DNA of 22,852 nucleotides from an uncultured Anaerolineaceae bacterium (lineage in GTDB: Bacteria; Chloroflexota; Anaerolineae; Anaerolineales; Anaerolineaceae): NCBI GenBank assembly GCA_937897615.1, contig CALCNO010000018.1:1-22852 (forward strand), read 5' to 3'. This document shows, piece after piece, positions 13,864 through 21,514 of this stretch. The position numbers and the translations under genes are program-made. The notes below the pieces were generated by a model. That model was not told the origin of the DNA. It saw only the letters and a program-made list of their open reading frames with translations, and did no database searches. Position 1 is the first letter of the stretch. Every line of letters starts with the position of its first letter.

Positions 13864-14943
13864 TCACTCGACTTCGTCCGGCCTGACCACCTGGCCAGTG
13901 CGCGCCGATTGTAAAGCCGCAAGCGTGAATTGCAGTACCGCCTTCCCGGTCGGCCCATCCAGGCGGGGCTGCCCGCCTGTCTTCAGTTTCTCGATGAAAT
14001 CCTGTGTTGTGGCGATAAAGGAATCGTGCCACTCCACACCCTCCACCGGGATGGCAGTGGTCTTGCCATCCTTGAAGAGCATCAGCTCCGGCAGATCAAC
14101 CGTCCTGGTGGTATAGCGATTGATAAAGATGATCCCTTTTTCACCGATGATCTCAATGCGGTCATCATCCGAGTAGTAATCAGAGTAAATGCGCATATCG
14201 GGTGTGTGCTCAACATCCAACTGCCCGTAAGCCCCACCGTTCTTGAACTGGAAGATAATCATCGCGGGCGCGTCAATCTTGACCAGCCCACCGGCTTGCC
14301 GCACCGGTGTGTGGTCAATCCAGGCAAATACCTTTTCCACCGGCCCGCCAAGATAATAGCCCACAGAAAACAGGTGGTAGCCGTGGTCGAACACCAATGG
14401 GCCACCGCCGCATTTCTTTTCGTCAAAACGCCATACCCATGCCGATAGCGGCACATGCCAAGAGGAATTGCCCGTGCCGCTGTTAATGTGCATGCGCATG
14501 GCACGGATGGCGCCAATCTCGCCTGCCTCGATCATCTGCCTGGCCTTGACTGCCGGGGCATAGTAGGCAAAGGTTTCATAAACCCGCATTTTTACCCCGG
14601 CCTTATCTGCCGCCGCGATCATCAAATCGGCCTCTTTGGCAGAGAGCGCCATGGGTTTTTGCACAGAGATATGCTTGCCGGCCTCGGCGGCTTGAACCGT
14701 CATGGGGCAATGCAGGTGGTGAGGCGTGAGCAGTTCAACTGCATCCACCTCCTTATCGGCCAGAACGTCCAGGTAATCGGTATATACCTTTTCGACTTCC
14801 CATTCCTTAGCGCATTTCTTGGCCAGGGCGCGGTTGGTATCGCAAACGGCAACGATCTTTGCGTCCTCCCGGTTGCGATATCCCAACTGATGCAGTCCAG
14901 AGATGCGCCCGCAACCAACAATGGCGACCTTCAATGTATCCAT
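13864..14943 (-). CDS. Gfo/Idh/MocA-family NAD(P)-dependent oxidoreductase
   Basis: This 359-residue dehydrogenase has an N-terminal Rossmann fold (KVAIVGCGRISGLHQLG) and the family lysine in VQKPMAL (Lys96), a variant of the usual EKP. The C-terminal substrate domain carries a probable catalytic His in FDHGYHLFSVGYY. Relatives oxidise or reduce sugars, inositols and sugar acids, for example IolG and glucose-fructose oxidoreductase. The Shine-Dalgarno GGGAGGAA is strong. It is the last gene of the operon, 17 bp after the symporter gene. The substrate cannot be read from sequence; a cyclitol or keto-sugar fits the neighbours. Confidence 0.92.
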   Translation of the reverse strand: MDTLKVAIVGCGRISGLHQLGYRNREDAKIVAVCDTNRALAKKCAKEWEVEKVYTDYLDVLADKEVDAVELLTPHHLHCPMTVQAAEAGKHISVQKPMALSAKEADLMIAAADKAGVKMRVYETFAYYAPAVKARQMIEAGEIGAIRAMRMHINSGTGNSSWHVPLSAWVWRFDEKKCGGGPLVFDHGYHLFSVGYYLGGPVEKVFAWIDHTPVRQAGGLVKIDAPAMIIFQFKNGGAYGQLDVEHTPDMRIYSDYYSDDDRIEIIGEKGIIFINRYTTRTVDLPELMLFKDGKTTAIPVEGVEWHDSFIATTQDFIEKLKTGGQPRLDGPTGKAVLQFTLAALQSARTGQVVRPDEVE

Positions 14944-14960
14944 AGTTCCTCCCGGTTTGC

Positions 14961-16352
14961 CTATTTGGCAGTTGGAGCAGCCGATGATTCAGATGCCGCG
15001 GCAGCATCCATTGCTTGCAACTGCGCCCGTACCTCGGCATGCGCCTTCCGCGTCAGCGGATATTTGAAGAGGAAAGGCAGCGCAACAAAAATGCACACGG
15101 CAGGGATCACACCAAAGAACAGGCGGATCCCCAGCAGCGCGTGCGGGGTCTGCTCTACATTGGCGACATACCCAAAACCGGTGAGCATCCAACCTACGCT
15201 TGCCAGCGCCAGTGCCTCCGAGATTTTGGTGGCCAGTCCCCAGACGCCATAGTACATACCGCTGCGATATTGCCCGGTCTTCACCCGGTCATAATCCGAG
15301 ACGTCGGCAATCATGGCCCAGGGGAACACCCAGTTGGCACCAAAACCAAACCCTGCCAGTGCCATGATCGGGTAGATCACCCAGGTGGATTTATGCGGCA
15401 GGAAGAATAAAACGGCCAGCGCCACTGCACCCATTCCCATGCCAATGCCGTAAGCAGGTCCCTTGTCCATCTTCTCGGAAATCTTCTTCCAGATCGGCAA
15501 TGAAATTGTGACACACACCAGCAACAACCCCATGGCAATGGAAATCAAATCTTTCATCAAGAGTTGATACTCAATGAAGTACGCCATAAGCGTTTTGGCA
15601 AATGCAAAGGAAATGTTCACCACAAAGTACACGATGCACAAATATACAAACGCTCGGTTTTTGAAAGCCTGCCCGATGGACTTGAAGGGGTTTTCCTCGC
15701 CTTTGCTTTGCGCGATACTGGGCCTTTCCTTGATCCCCCCAGCACAGATGAGCAATGCCAGCGCTGCCAGGGCGCCATAAACGATCCCGATGAATCCGTA
15801 GCCTGTGCGTTGAACCGCAAAGAACCCCACGATCATCGGCGTCAGCGCCGCGCCCAGCAGATAGGCTGGAACTGCCAGTACCATGCGGTACACCGTCAGG
15901 CTGCTGCGTTCATCGTAATCGTCAGTCAGTTCGGACGTGAGTGCATAATAGGGCACATTGGTAAATGTCCAGATGGTATCAAACAATACAAAGGTACCAG
16001 CGATCCAGACAAAAGTCATCACCTGGCTAAGCCCCTGTGGCACCATCCAGAGCAAGGCAACAGAGATTCCCAGTGGAATGGCGCCAAAAAGCATGTACAC
16101 CCGCCGCTTGCCGTATTTGGAGCGGGTACGGTCGGTAATCCAGCCAAAGAGCGGATCGTTGATGGCGTCCCAAATCTTGCCAATGAGCAGCGCGCTGCTC
16201 GCCAGCGCAGGTACGATAAGCGCCGCATCCGTGAAAAACTTCATCAGGAAAAATTGCACAGCCGAATTTACGGTGGCATTTCCAATATCCCCAATGCCAT
16301 ACAACCATTTTGTTCTTGCCTTAAGTTTCTGGGTGCTCACTTGCGTGTTCAT
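14961..16352 (-). CDS. GPH-family sugar:cation symporter (MelB-like)
   Basis: This 463-residue transporter has 12 predicted membrane segments and belongs to the glycoside-pentoside-hexuronide:cation symporter family of the MFS. The signature is visible: YGIGDIGNATVNSA near the start, the Asp-rich cation-site region GKIWDAINDPLFGWITDR and then SKYGKRR. The substrate is brought in chemically unchanged, powered by Na+ or H+. The Shine-Dalgarno AAGGAGGAGG is excellent. It lies between the isomerase and the dehydrogenase genes. Family members carry glycosides, glucuronides and related compounds, but specificity cannot be read here. Confidence 0.94.
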   Translation of the reverse strand: MNTQVSTQKLKARTKWLYGIGDIGNATVNSAVQFFLMKFFTDAALIVPALASSALLIGKIWDAINDPLFGWITDRTRSKYGKRRVYMLFGAIPLGISVALLWMVPQGLSQVMTFVWIAGTFVLFDTIWTFTNVPYYALTSELTDDYDERSSLTVYRMVLAVPAYLLGAALTPMIVGFFAVQRTGYGFIGIVYGALAALALLICAGGIKERPSIAQSKGEENPFKSIGQAFKNRAFVYLCIVYFVVNISFAFAKTLMAYFIEYQLLMKDLISIAMGLLLVCVTISLPIWKKISEKMDKGPAYGIGMGMGAVALAVLFFLPHKSTWVIYPIMALAGFGFGANWVFPWAMIADVSDYDRVKTGQYRSGMYYGVWGLATKISEALALASVGWMLTGFGYVANVEQTPHALLGIRLFFGVIPAVCIFVALPFLFKYPLTRKAHAEVRAQLQAMDAAAASESSAAPTAK

Positions 16353-16364
16353 CGTGCCTCCTCC

Positions 16365-16991
16365 TTAGAAGATTTGCAGAACTACCTTTCGTAGTTCCGC
16401 ATCTGCGGCCAGATTCTCAAAAAGTACGGGTTGGAAAGCAGGATAAGACAAAGTGTGTTTCACAAAATCAACAGGAAGAGATTGCAGGATCTCAACAAAA
16501 GAACGGTGGGCTGCGCGAGAGATAATGTCCAGCATTTCGCGCCCCTGCCGCTGCGGCTCAGCCCGGTGCGCCGGGAATCCGGCGGCAGTTTCAGGAGTGA
16601 ACAACTCATCAAAGATCATGCGCAGGTTCACGCCGCCAGCCCAGCCATAGCCCTGATTGAGCGCCAGTGAGACGCAATTGCCGGCATTGATGCGCGCAAA
16701 CAAAAACGCATCCAGGGGAGAAAGGAGGTGCCCGCAGACAACGCCGGGATACTGAAGTACCGAGTTCAGGTAGCCGATCCCGGTACCACAGCCGCCAATG
16801 ACCATATCCACTGCCTCAAGGTGCAGCAACAGGGCAGACATCAAACCGGTATGGGTATAAAGCAGCTGAACGGCATCTGTGGAATGGGTATTGCCGAGGT
16901 TGAAAACCTCAAAGCTGCGCCCATCAAGCGCCTGGAGGATATCCTGATTTTTATCGGCAGCACTTATTTCATTAATAACTGCAATTCTCAT
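16365..16991 (-). CDS. RpiB/LacAB-family sugar isomerase, long form
   Basis: This 208-residue protein has the RpiB fold with the catalytic-loop Cys68 in IGGCGTGIG. Further family parts are GVVCGHLLSPLDAFLFARINAGNC and VSLALNQGYG (the first shown only in its main residues). Ordinary RpiB has about 150 residues; the extra C-terminal part (about 150-208) is not part of the core. Long RpiB-like proteins include DhuI, an isomerase of an unphosphorylated uronate, and the isomerase of the sulfo-transketolase pathway. A phosphorylated pentose is therefore not certain as substrate. I chose the ATG at 16991 because AGGAAAGG precedes it. It follows the transketolase gene by 16 bp. Confidence 0.88.
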   Translation of the reverse strand: MRIAVINEISAADKNQDILQALDGRSFEVFNLGNTHSTDAVQLLYTHTGLMSALLLHLEAVDMVIGGCGTGIGYLNSVLQYPGVVCGHLLSPLDAFLFARINAGNCVSLALNQGYGWAGGVNLRMIFDELFTPETAAGFPAHRAEPQRQGREMLDIISRAAHRSFVEILQSLPVDFVKHTLSYPAFQPVLFENLAADAELRKVVLQIF

Positions 16992-17007
16992 GTTGTCACC
17001 TTTCCTG

Positions 17008-17955
17008 TCACTTGTGGCCCTTGCGCTGGAGCGCCCGCAATGAGGCGGCAACCAGCACATTGACAGACAGCCCACAGACATCCATCAACTTGTCCAGGTT
17101 GCGCGCAGTTGGGCAGAAGAAGTCGTTAATACCAATGCGTTCCAGCGGTACTGGGAAGGTTTCAACCACCACTTCTGCCACCGCACTGCCCAGCCCACCG
17201 ATGATGGAATGTTCTTCGGCGGTCACAATGGCACCGGTCTCGGCGGCGCATTGTGCAATTAACCCCCTGTCAATCGGTTTCAGCGTGTGCATTTCCACCA
17301 GGCGGGCATTGACGCCCTGCGCCCGCAGTTGTTCTACCGCCAGAGCTGCACGCCCGGTCATGGAACCCATCGCGATGATCGTCAGGTCGCTGCCGTCTTT
17401 GAGCACACGCCCCTTGCCAATTTCCAGCTTGCTACCGGGGTGGTGCGTAGCCAGCGCTCCGGCACGGCTAATGCGCAGATATACCGGGCCATCGTGCTCC
17501 GCTACAAGCGGCACCCAATCGGCTGCTTCGGCAGGGTCGGCCGGAACGATCACCGTCAACCCCGGCAGTGCACGTACATTTGCCAGATCAGTAATGGAAT
17601 AATGCGTAGCGCCATCCTTAAAATCGGAAACACCGGCATAGCTGGCTGCGATCTTGACATTGGTGTTGGCATAGCACACACAGGAGCGGATCTGTTCCAG
17701 CGCGCGCAGGGACAGGATAGAGGCGAACCCGTTAATGAACGGAATAAAACCGCCCAGCGCCAAACCGGCAGCCACATCTACCATGCAAGGCTCAGCAATG
17801 CCAATGTTGTAAAAACGTTCCGGGAACTTCTTGGCAAAAAAGTTGGAGAGCGTGGATGCAGATGTGTCCACATCCAGCGCAATTACCTGCGGATTGTGGT
17901 CGCCATAATCTGCTAGTGCCTTCCCGTAGGCTTCACGCATTGCCATCTCAGCCAT
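17008..17955 (-). CDS. Transketolase C-terminal subunit
   Basis: This 315-residue protein is the Pyr plus C-terminal part of a split transketolase. It has the catalytic Glu55 that activates thiamine diphosphate (NIGIAEPCMVDVAAGLALGG) and the C-terminal domain (GLGSAVAEVVVETFPVPLERIG). In place of the usual DG-THQ-ED stretch it reads DGATHYSITD (114-123), which may alter substrate choice. The start at 17955 follows GGAGGTGG and overlaps the end of the N-terminal subunit gene by 8 bp, so the two are translationally coupled. It must pair with the neighbouring subunit to be active. Confidence 0.93.
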   Translation of the reverse strand: MAEMAMREAYGKALADYGDHNPQVIALDVDTSASTLSNFFAKKFPERFYNIGIAEPCMVDVAAGLALGGFIPFINGFASILSLRALEQIRSCVCYANTNVKIAASYAGVSDFKDGATHYSITDLANVRALPGLTVIVPADPAEAADWVPLVAEHDGPVYLRISRAGALATHHPGSKLEIGKGRVLKDGSDLTIIAMGSMTGRAALAVEQLRAQGVNARLVEMHTLKPIDRGLIAQCAAETGAIVTAEEHSIIGGLGSAVAEVVVETFPVPLERIGINDFFCPTARNLDKLMDVCGLSVNVLVAASLRALQRKGHK

Positions 17956-18790
17956 GAGCCACCTCCCCCAATTCCGCCAACGCTTGAGCAAGCTGTTCCG
18001 CATTGGGCACGTTCCCATGCCAGAAAGATTGATTTTCCATGAATGACACCCCTTTGCCTTTGGTCGTGCGCGCCAGGATGACCGTAGGCTTATCGGTTAT
18101 TTTCTTTGCGACCTCGATTGCATCCGCAATTTGTGCCACGTTGTGCCCGTCCACTTGCAGCACGTTCCAACCGATGGACTCCCAGCGCTCTCGCAAGTTT
18201 CCCAAAGGCATCACATCGTGCACAAAACCGTCAAGTTGCACGTCGTTGTTGTCCAAAAAAACTGTGAGGTTGCCCAGGTGAAACTTGGCTGCCGTGACTG
18301 CGCCTTCCCAAACAATCCCGCCCTGGCATTCGCCGTCACCCAGCATCACATAGGTGCGCCAGGCCTGGCCTTTGCGGCGTGCGGCAAGCGCCAGGCCAGC
18401 GCCAACCGCTACTCCGTGCCCCAGCAGTCCGGAGGTCATATCCACCCCAGGGGTTTTCAAACGGTCCGGGTGGCCCTGATGCGGACACTCGATCTCGCCC
18501 CAGTTACCCAGTTCGCTGATAGGGAAAAAACCGCGGCGCGTGAGTGCCGCATAGAGCACTGCCGAAGCGTGCCCCTTGCTCAGGATGAAACGATCGCGTT
18601 CCTCCCACTTGGGGTTGCGCGGGTCAATATTCATCGCGTGAAAGTAAAGCACTGCCATCATCTCAGCCGCCGAGAGCGCCCCGCCGGGGTGCCCCGAGCC
18701 ACGGTTATGGATCAGGCGCAGGCTGTCCACCCGCAAATGCCTGGCAATTTCATACAAGTCTTTGATCTCAGAATCCGTCAGTGTTCCCAT
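17948..18790 (-). CDS. Transketolase N-terminal subunit
   Basis: This 280-residue protein is the PP domain of transketolase. It has GSGHPGGALS with His34, SKGHASAVLY, GLLGHGVAVGAGLAL, and the thiamine-diphosphate and metal motif GDGECQGG (151-158) ending at Asn181-Asn182. Together with the next gene product it makes a two-chain transketolase that moves a two-carbon ketol unit between sugars. Split forms are common outside central metabolism, for example in apulose-phosphate and sulfofructose pathways. The Shine-Dalgarno GAGGTGG is good. It follows the ThDP-enzyme gene by 20 bp. Confidence 0.94.
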   Translation of the reverse strand: MGTLTDSEIKDLYEIARHLRVDSLRLIHNRGSGHPGGALSAAEMMAVLYFHAMNIDPRNPKWEERDRFILSKGHASAVLYAALTRRGFFPISELGNWGEIECPHQGHPDRLKTPGVDMTSGLLGHGVAVGAGLALAARRKGQAWRTYVMLGDGECQGGIVWEGAVTAAKFHLGNLTVFLDNNDVQLDGFVHDVMPLGNLRERWESIGWNVLQVDGHNVAQIADAIEVAKKITDKPTVILARTTKGKGVSFMENQSFWHGNVPNAEQLAQALAELGEVAHG

Positions 18791-18810
18791 ACCACCTCAT
18801 AGCAAAAAGA

Positions 18811-20670
18811 TCACAGCCCAATCTGATGACGTAATGCCTGCACCTCATCAGACCAAATACCTACATTCCAGCGGCCATACACCCCCATCCCTCCCAAAGG
18901 ATCGTCACCGTAATAAACCGGCAAGTGAATGAGGGTAATTCCCTGATGTTGCAGAGAACGATCAAGGCTGCTTTTCAACATTTGCGGGGAATTGCCGCCC
19001 GAAAGTGCCTGCACACCGGGCACGCTGCGTGCCCAGGAGAGGTAATCGATCTGGATGGAATTGGCTGTGGCAAATTCGTTGCCGTACTGGGCTGTTTGCA
19101 AACTGCTAATAGCTCCCATGCGCCCGTTGTCCAGCAGCAAGATGCAGCCATGCGCGTGGTGCTCGGTGCCGTCAATCAGAATCTGGGGATTCATGGTGAA
19201 TGAGCCATCACCGGTGATTGCCAACGCACGGAAGGGTTTAGCCGCAGCGCCTGTAGCCAGCAACGCCGAAACTGCGAATCCCATATACGAGGCGCCCGCC
19301 TCTGTAAAGGTTTGACCAGGGACACCATCCTCCACGATCTGAAAACCGTTTGCCTGAACATCGCCGGCATCAAAAAATGTCACCAGCCCATTGCTCTTTG
19401 CCCAGGCCGTTGCTGTCAAAATGGCGGCCGGCTGGGTCATCACCTGGCGTTGCCAGTAATCATCGAAGAGGACGGGAGCAGCAGCCCTGGCCGCCTTGAA
19501 AGTTTGCCAATCTGCTTTGGCCTTTGCGCACCTTTTCATCCAGTCAGAGGGCGCGCCGGACCTTGATGCAAGTAAACCGGAGAGCTGCTTTAGCGTTTTG
19601 CCAATATCCCCAACCAAAGCCAGCGTATCGCTGTAATGCAAAGCATCATTGATATCCGCGTTGATATTGATCACATGCTTCACGTTGGGGTAACCGGTGC
19701 GCGAACAATCAGACTGGCAAACGGCACGGGTTCCCACCGCAATGAGCAGGTCGGCGTTCTCCATGGCAAAATTGCCGCACAATGAACCTTTTGAGCCGCC
19801 AACGCCCATATTCTGTGGATGCGCGTACGGGATACACCCCGTTGCAATGGGGGTGTGCACAAATGCTGCGCCTGTCTTTTCCAGCAGCGGCAGAATTTCT
19901 TTTCCGAACAGGCGCGCTCCCCCACCCGCTTTAACAACAATCTTTTGGGCAGCCGCGATCCAACTGGCGGCCAGGGCATAATCGCCGGTGGCTGCAGAAA
20001 GTTCCAGCGGCTGCGCAGAAGGCAGCTCGCGCAGATTGAACGATGAAAACCAGCAAGCCTGCGTATTCATCGGCATCAGCAGGAAGAACGGCCCCGGGCG
20101 ATAAGGATGATCAACAGTAGCAGCACCGCGCCGTAGGGCTGTAGGCAAGCTTTGCGGGGTGTGCAGAGAGTATGCCTGCCCCACCTGGCTGAAGAGCTGC
20201 AAAAAGAGGGATTGCTGTGGCCGGGGGATCTGTTGCATGTTGTATCCCTCATCCTCGCTGGTTTCATCCCCCAGCAAGTACCAAACACCAATGCCATCTG
20301 AAGCAGGCACAAGCGAAGCCGCCAGCGCCTGAAGTGCGCCGGGGCCAATCGAAGTCACCACCGCGGCCTTTTCGCCGGTCACCCAGCGCAATGCGGCAGC
20401 AGCATGCGATGCCTCAATCTCGGAACGCACGCCAAACGCCTCCAGCAAGCCCTGCTGCTGGTAAATGCGCAGCACTTCGCCGATTTCCGTTGAGCCGTGC
20501 CCCAGCACAGTGAAAAACTTTTTCACGCCCAGGCGCAACAGGCCGATGACAAGCGCTTCCGAGAGGGTAAGGCTGATTACTTCAGGAAGAGAACCAGCGG
20601 CCAAATCTCTGGCATTTTTCACGCGTGCCTGCGTCATTCCCGTTAGTGATGGTTTCTGCGCCCCGCCCAT
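18811..20670 (-). CDS. IolD-like thiamine-diphosphate enzyme
   Basis: This 619-residue enzyme has the three-domain acetolactate-synthase/IolD architecture. The activating Glu84 is in VRSEIEASHAAAAL. A central domain follows, and the cofactor motif GDGSFTMNP begins at about residue 487 and continues to LLLDNGRMGAI. The local patterns VLGHGSTEIGEVL and AISSLQTAQYGNEFAT resemble IolD, which opens the ring of a trihydroxycyclohexane-dione in inositol breakdown. It is clearly not a close match to sulfoacetaldehyde acetyltransferase. I use the ATG at 20670 (MGGAQKPSL), which follows AGAGGTGATT; a GTG two codons earlier is possible. It follows iclR by 14 bp. The true reaction is unknown; a C-C cleavage of a diketone or cyclic ketone is the family-based guess. 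Confidence 0.85.
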   Translation of the reverse strand: MGGAQKPSLTGMTQARVKNARDLAAGSLPEVISLTLSEALVIGLLRLGVKKFFTVLGHGSTEIGEVLRIYQQQGLLEAFGVRSEIEASHAAAALRWVTGEKAAVVTSIGPGALQALAASLVPASDGIGVWYLLGDETSEDEGYNMQQIPRPQQSLFLQLFSQVGQAYSLHTPQSLPTALRRGAATVDHPYRPGPFFLLMPMNTQACWFSSFNLRELPSAQPLELSAATGDYALAASWIAAAQKIVVKAGGGARLFGKEILPLLEKTGAAFVHTPIATGCIPYAHPQNMGVGGSKGSLCGNFAMENADLLIAVGTRAVCQSDCSRTGYPNVKHVININADINDALHYSDTLALVGDIGKTLKQLSGLLASRSGAPSDWMKRCAKAKADWQTFKAARAAAPVLFDDYWQRQVMTQPAAILTATAWAKSNGLVTFFDAGDVQANGFQIVEDGVPGQTFTEAGASYMGFAVSALLATGAAAKPFRALAITGDGSFTMNPQILIDGTEHHAHGCILLLDNGRMGAISSLQTAQYGNEFATANSIQIDYLSWARSVPGVQALSGGNSPQMLKSSLDRSLQHQGITLIHLPVYYGDDPLGGMGVYGRWNVGIWSDEVQALRHQIGL

Positions 20671-20684
20671 AATCACCTCTGCCG

Positions 20685-21425
20685 TTATTTGACAAACACC
20701 ATGCGCTCGGTAAGCTGTTTGCCAGCCGCCAACACGATGTCCTTCAGTTCAGCCAACTTATCGCTGGAGATGCGCAGGGACGGGCCCGAGATGCCGATGG
20801 CCCCAATCGCCTTGCCGCGAAAATCAAAGACCGGAACAGCGATGCAGCGCACCCCCGTGTCGAACTCTTCGTCATCCACGGCGTAACCGTTTTGGCGAAT
20901 CTCCTCAAGGTTAATTGCCAGTTTGGCATAGTCAGTGATTGTTCTTGAAGTGTATGATTCGAGACTGCCCGGCAAGCCAGCGGCTCCGTATGCCAGCAGC
21001 ACTTTTCCCAGCGCAGTGCAATGCAGCGGATTCATTGTGCCCACCTGGGCGTTCACGCGCAGGGTAGCCGGCGACTCCACCTGGTCAATGTAAAGCGCCT
21101 TGCCGTTGGCGTGGATTGCCAGATGCGCACACTCACCGGTCTTCTGCATCAGTTCAGTTAAGAAAGGCTTAGCGGTGTCTCGTAATGGCATGCGGCTGAG
21201 CGCCTTGCGGCTGAGCGCAACCACCTGCGGACCCAAAAAATACCGCCGCGTTTCCTCATCACGTTCCGCGTAACCGAATCCGCCAAGGGTAGAAACCAGG
21301 CGTGAAGCCGTTGCCTTATCCACCCCCAGGCTCTCCGCCAGATCGGTAATCGTAATCCCGGTGGAAGAATCCGCTAACAGCTGCAAAATAATCAACCCGC
21401 GTGCTAACGATTGGATTTCACTCAT
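20685..21425 (-). CDS. IclR-family transcriptional regulator
   Basis: This 246-residue regulator has an N-terminal helix-turn-helix (ITDLAESLGVDKATASRLV, residues 25-45) and a C-terminal IclR effector domain of GAF type (about 70-245; ALYIDQVES, HCTALGKVLLAY, GVRCIAVPVFDFRGKAIGAIG in part). It leads the seven-gene operon and probably represses it until its metabolite binds. The start at 21425 (MSEIQSLARG) has no Shine-Dalgarno but lies at the predicted transcription start. Two TTGnnCAA palindromes overlap its own promoter, which suggests autoregulation. Confidence 0.92.
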   Translation of the reverse strand: MSEIQSLARGLIILQLLADSSTGITITDLAESLGVDKATASRLVSTLGGFGYAERDEETRRYFLGPQVVALSRKALSRMPLRDTAKPFLTELMQKTGECAHLAIHANGKALYIDQVESPATLRVNAQVGTMNPLHCTALGKVLLAYGAAGLPGSLESYTSRTITDYAKLAINLEEIRQNGYAVDDEEFDTGVRCIAVPVFDFRGKAIGAIGISGPSLRISSDKLAELKDIVLAAGKQLTERMVFVK

Positions 21426-21461
21426 GTTGTTTATTGTACAACATAGTTGCGCAATATGCAA
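21424..21461 (-). promoter_or_regulatory. iclR operon promoter with overlapping palindromic operators
   Basis: On the minus strand TTGCAT (21461-21456) and TACAAT (21438-21433) have a 17-bp spacer. The predicted +1 is 21426, one base before the ATG. Perfect palindromes TTGTACAA (21434-21441) and TTGCGCAA (21447-21454) are 13 bp apart. Larger inverted repeats, ATGTTGT/ACAACAT (21424-21444) and GTTGC/GCAAC (21446-21462), both have 7-bp spacers. Such stacked repeats fit IclR binding. Confidence 0.75.
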
Positions 21462-21472
21462 CAAGCATTTTC

Positions 21473-21501
21473 TTGACTTTTGGTAGGTTTTTATTTATAA
21501 T
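21473..21501 (+). promoter_or_regulatory. Sigma70 promoter of perR-peroxiredoxin operon
   Basis: TTGACT (21473-21478) and a perfect TATAAT (21496-21501) are 17 bp apart. Start is predicted at about 21508, only 7 bases before the ATG. Confidence 0.85.
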
Positions 21502-21509
21502 CATTCTAA
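21495..21509 (+). promoter_or_regulatory. PerR box over the -10
   Basis: TTATAATCATTCTAA matches 13 of 14 defined positions of the B. subtilis PerR box TTATAATnATTATAA. It covers the -10 and the predicted start, so PerR binding would block the operon. Confidence 0.85.
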
Positions 21510-21514
21510 ATAAA

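Noticed and set aside
15564..16394. 276-codon open frame on the plus strand across the symporter gene
   Set aside because: Antisense shadow of the GPH symporter, whose membrane segments and family motifs are unmistakable.
18811..20670. Sulfoacetaldehyde acetyltransferase (Xsc) identity for the ThDP enzyme
   Set aside because: Although it would complete a sulfo-sugar pathway, the N-terminal and cofactor regions look like IolD, not like Xsc.
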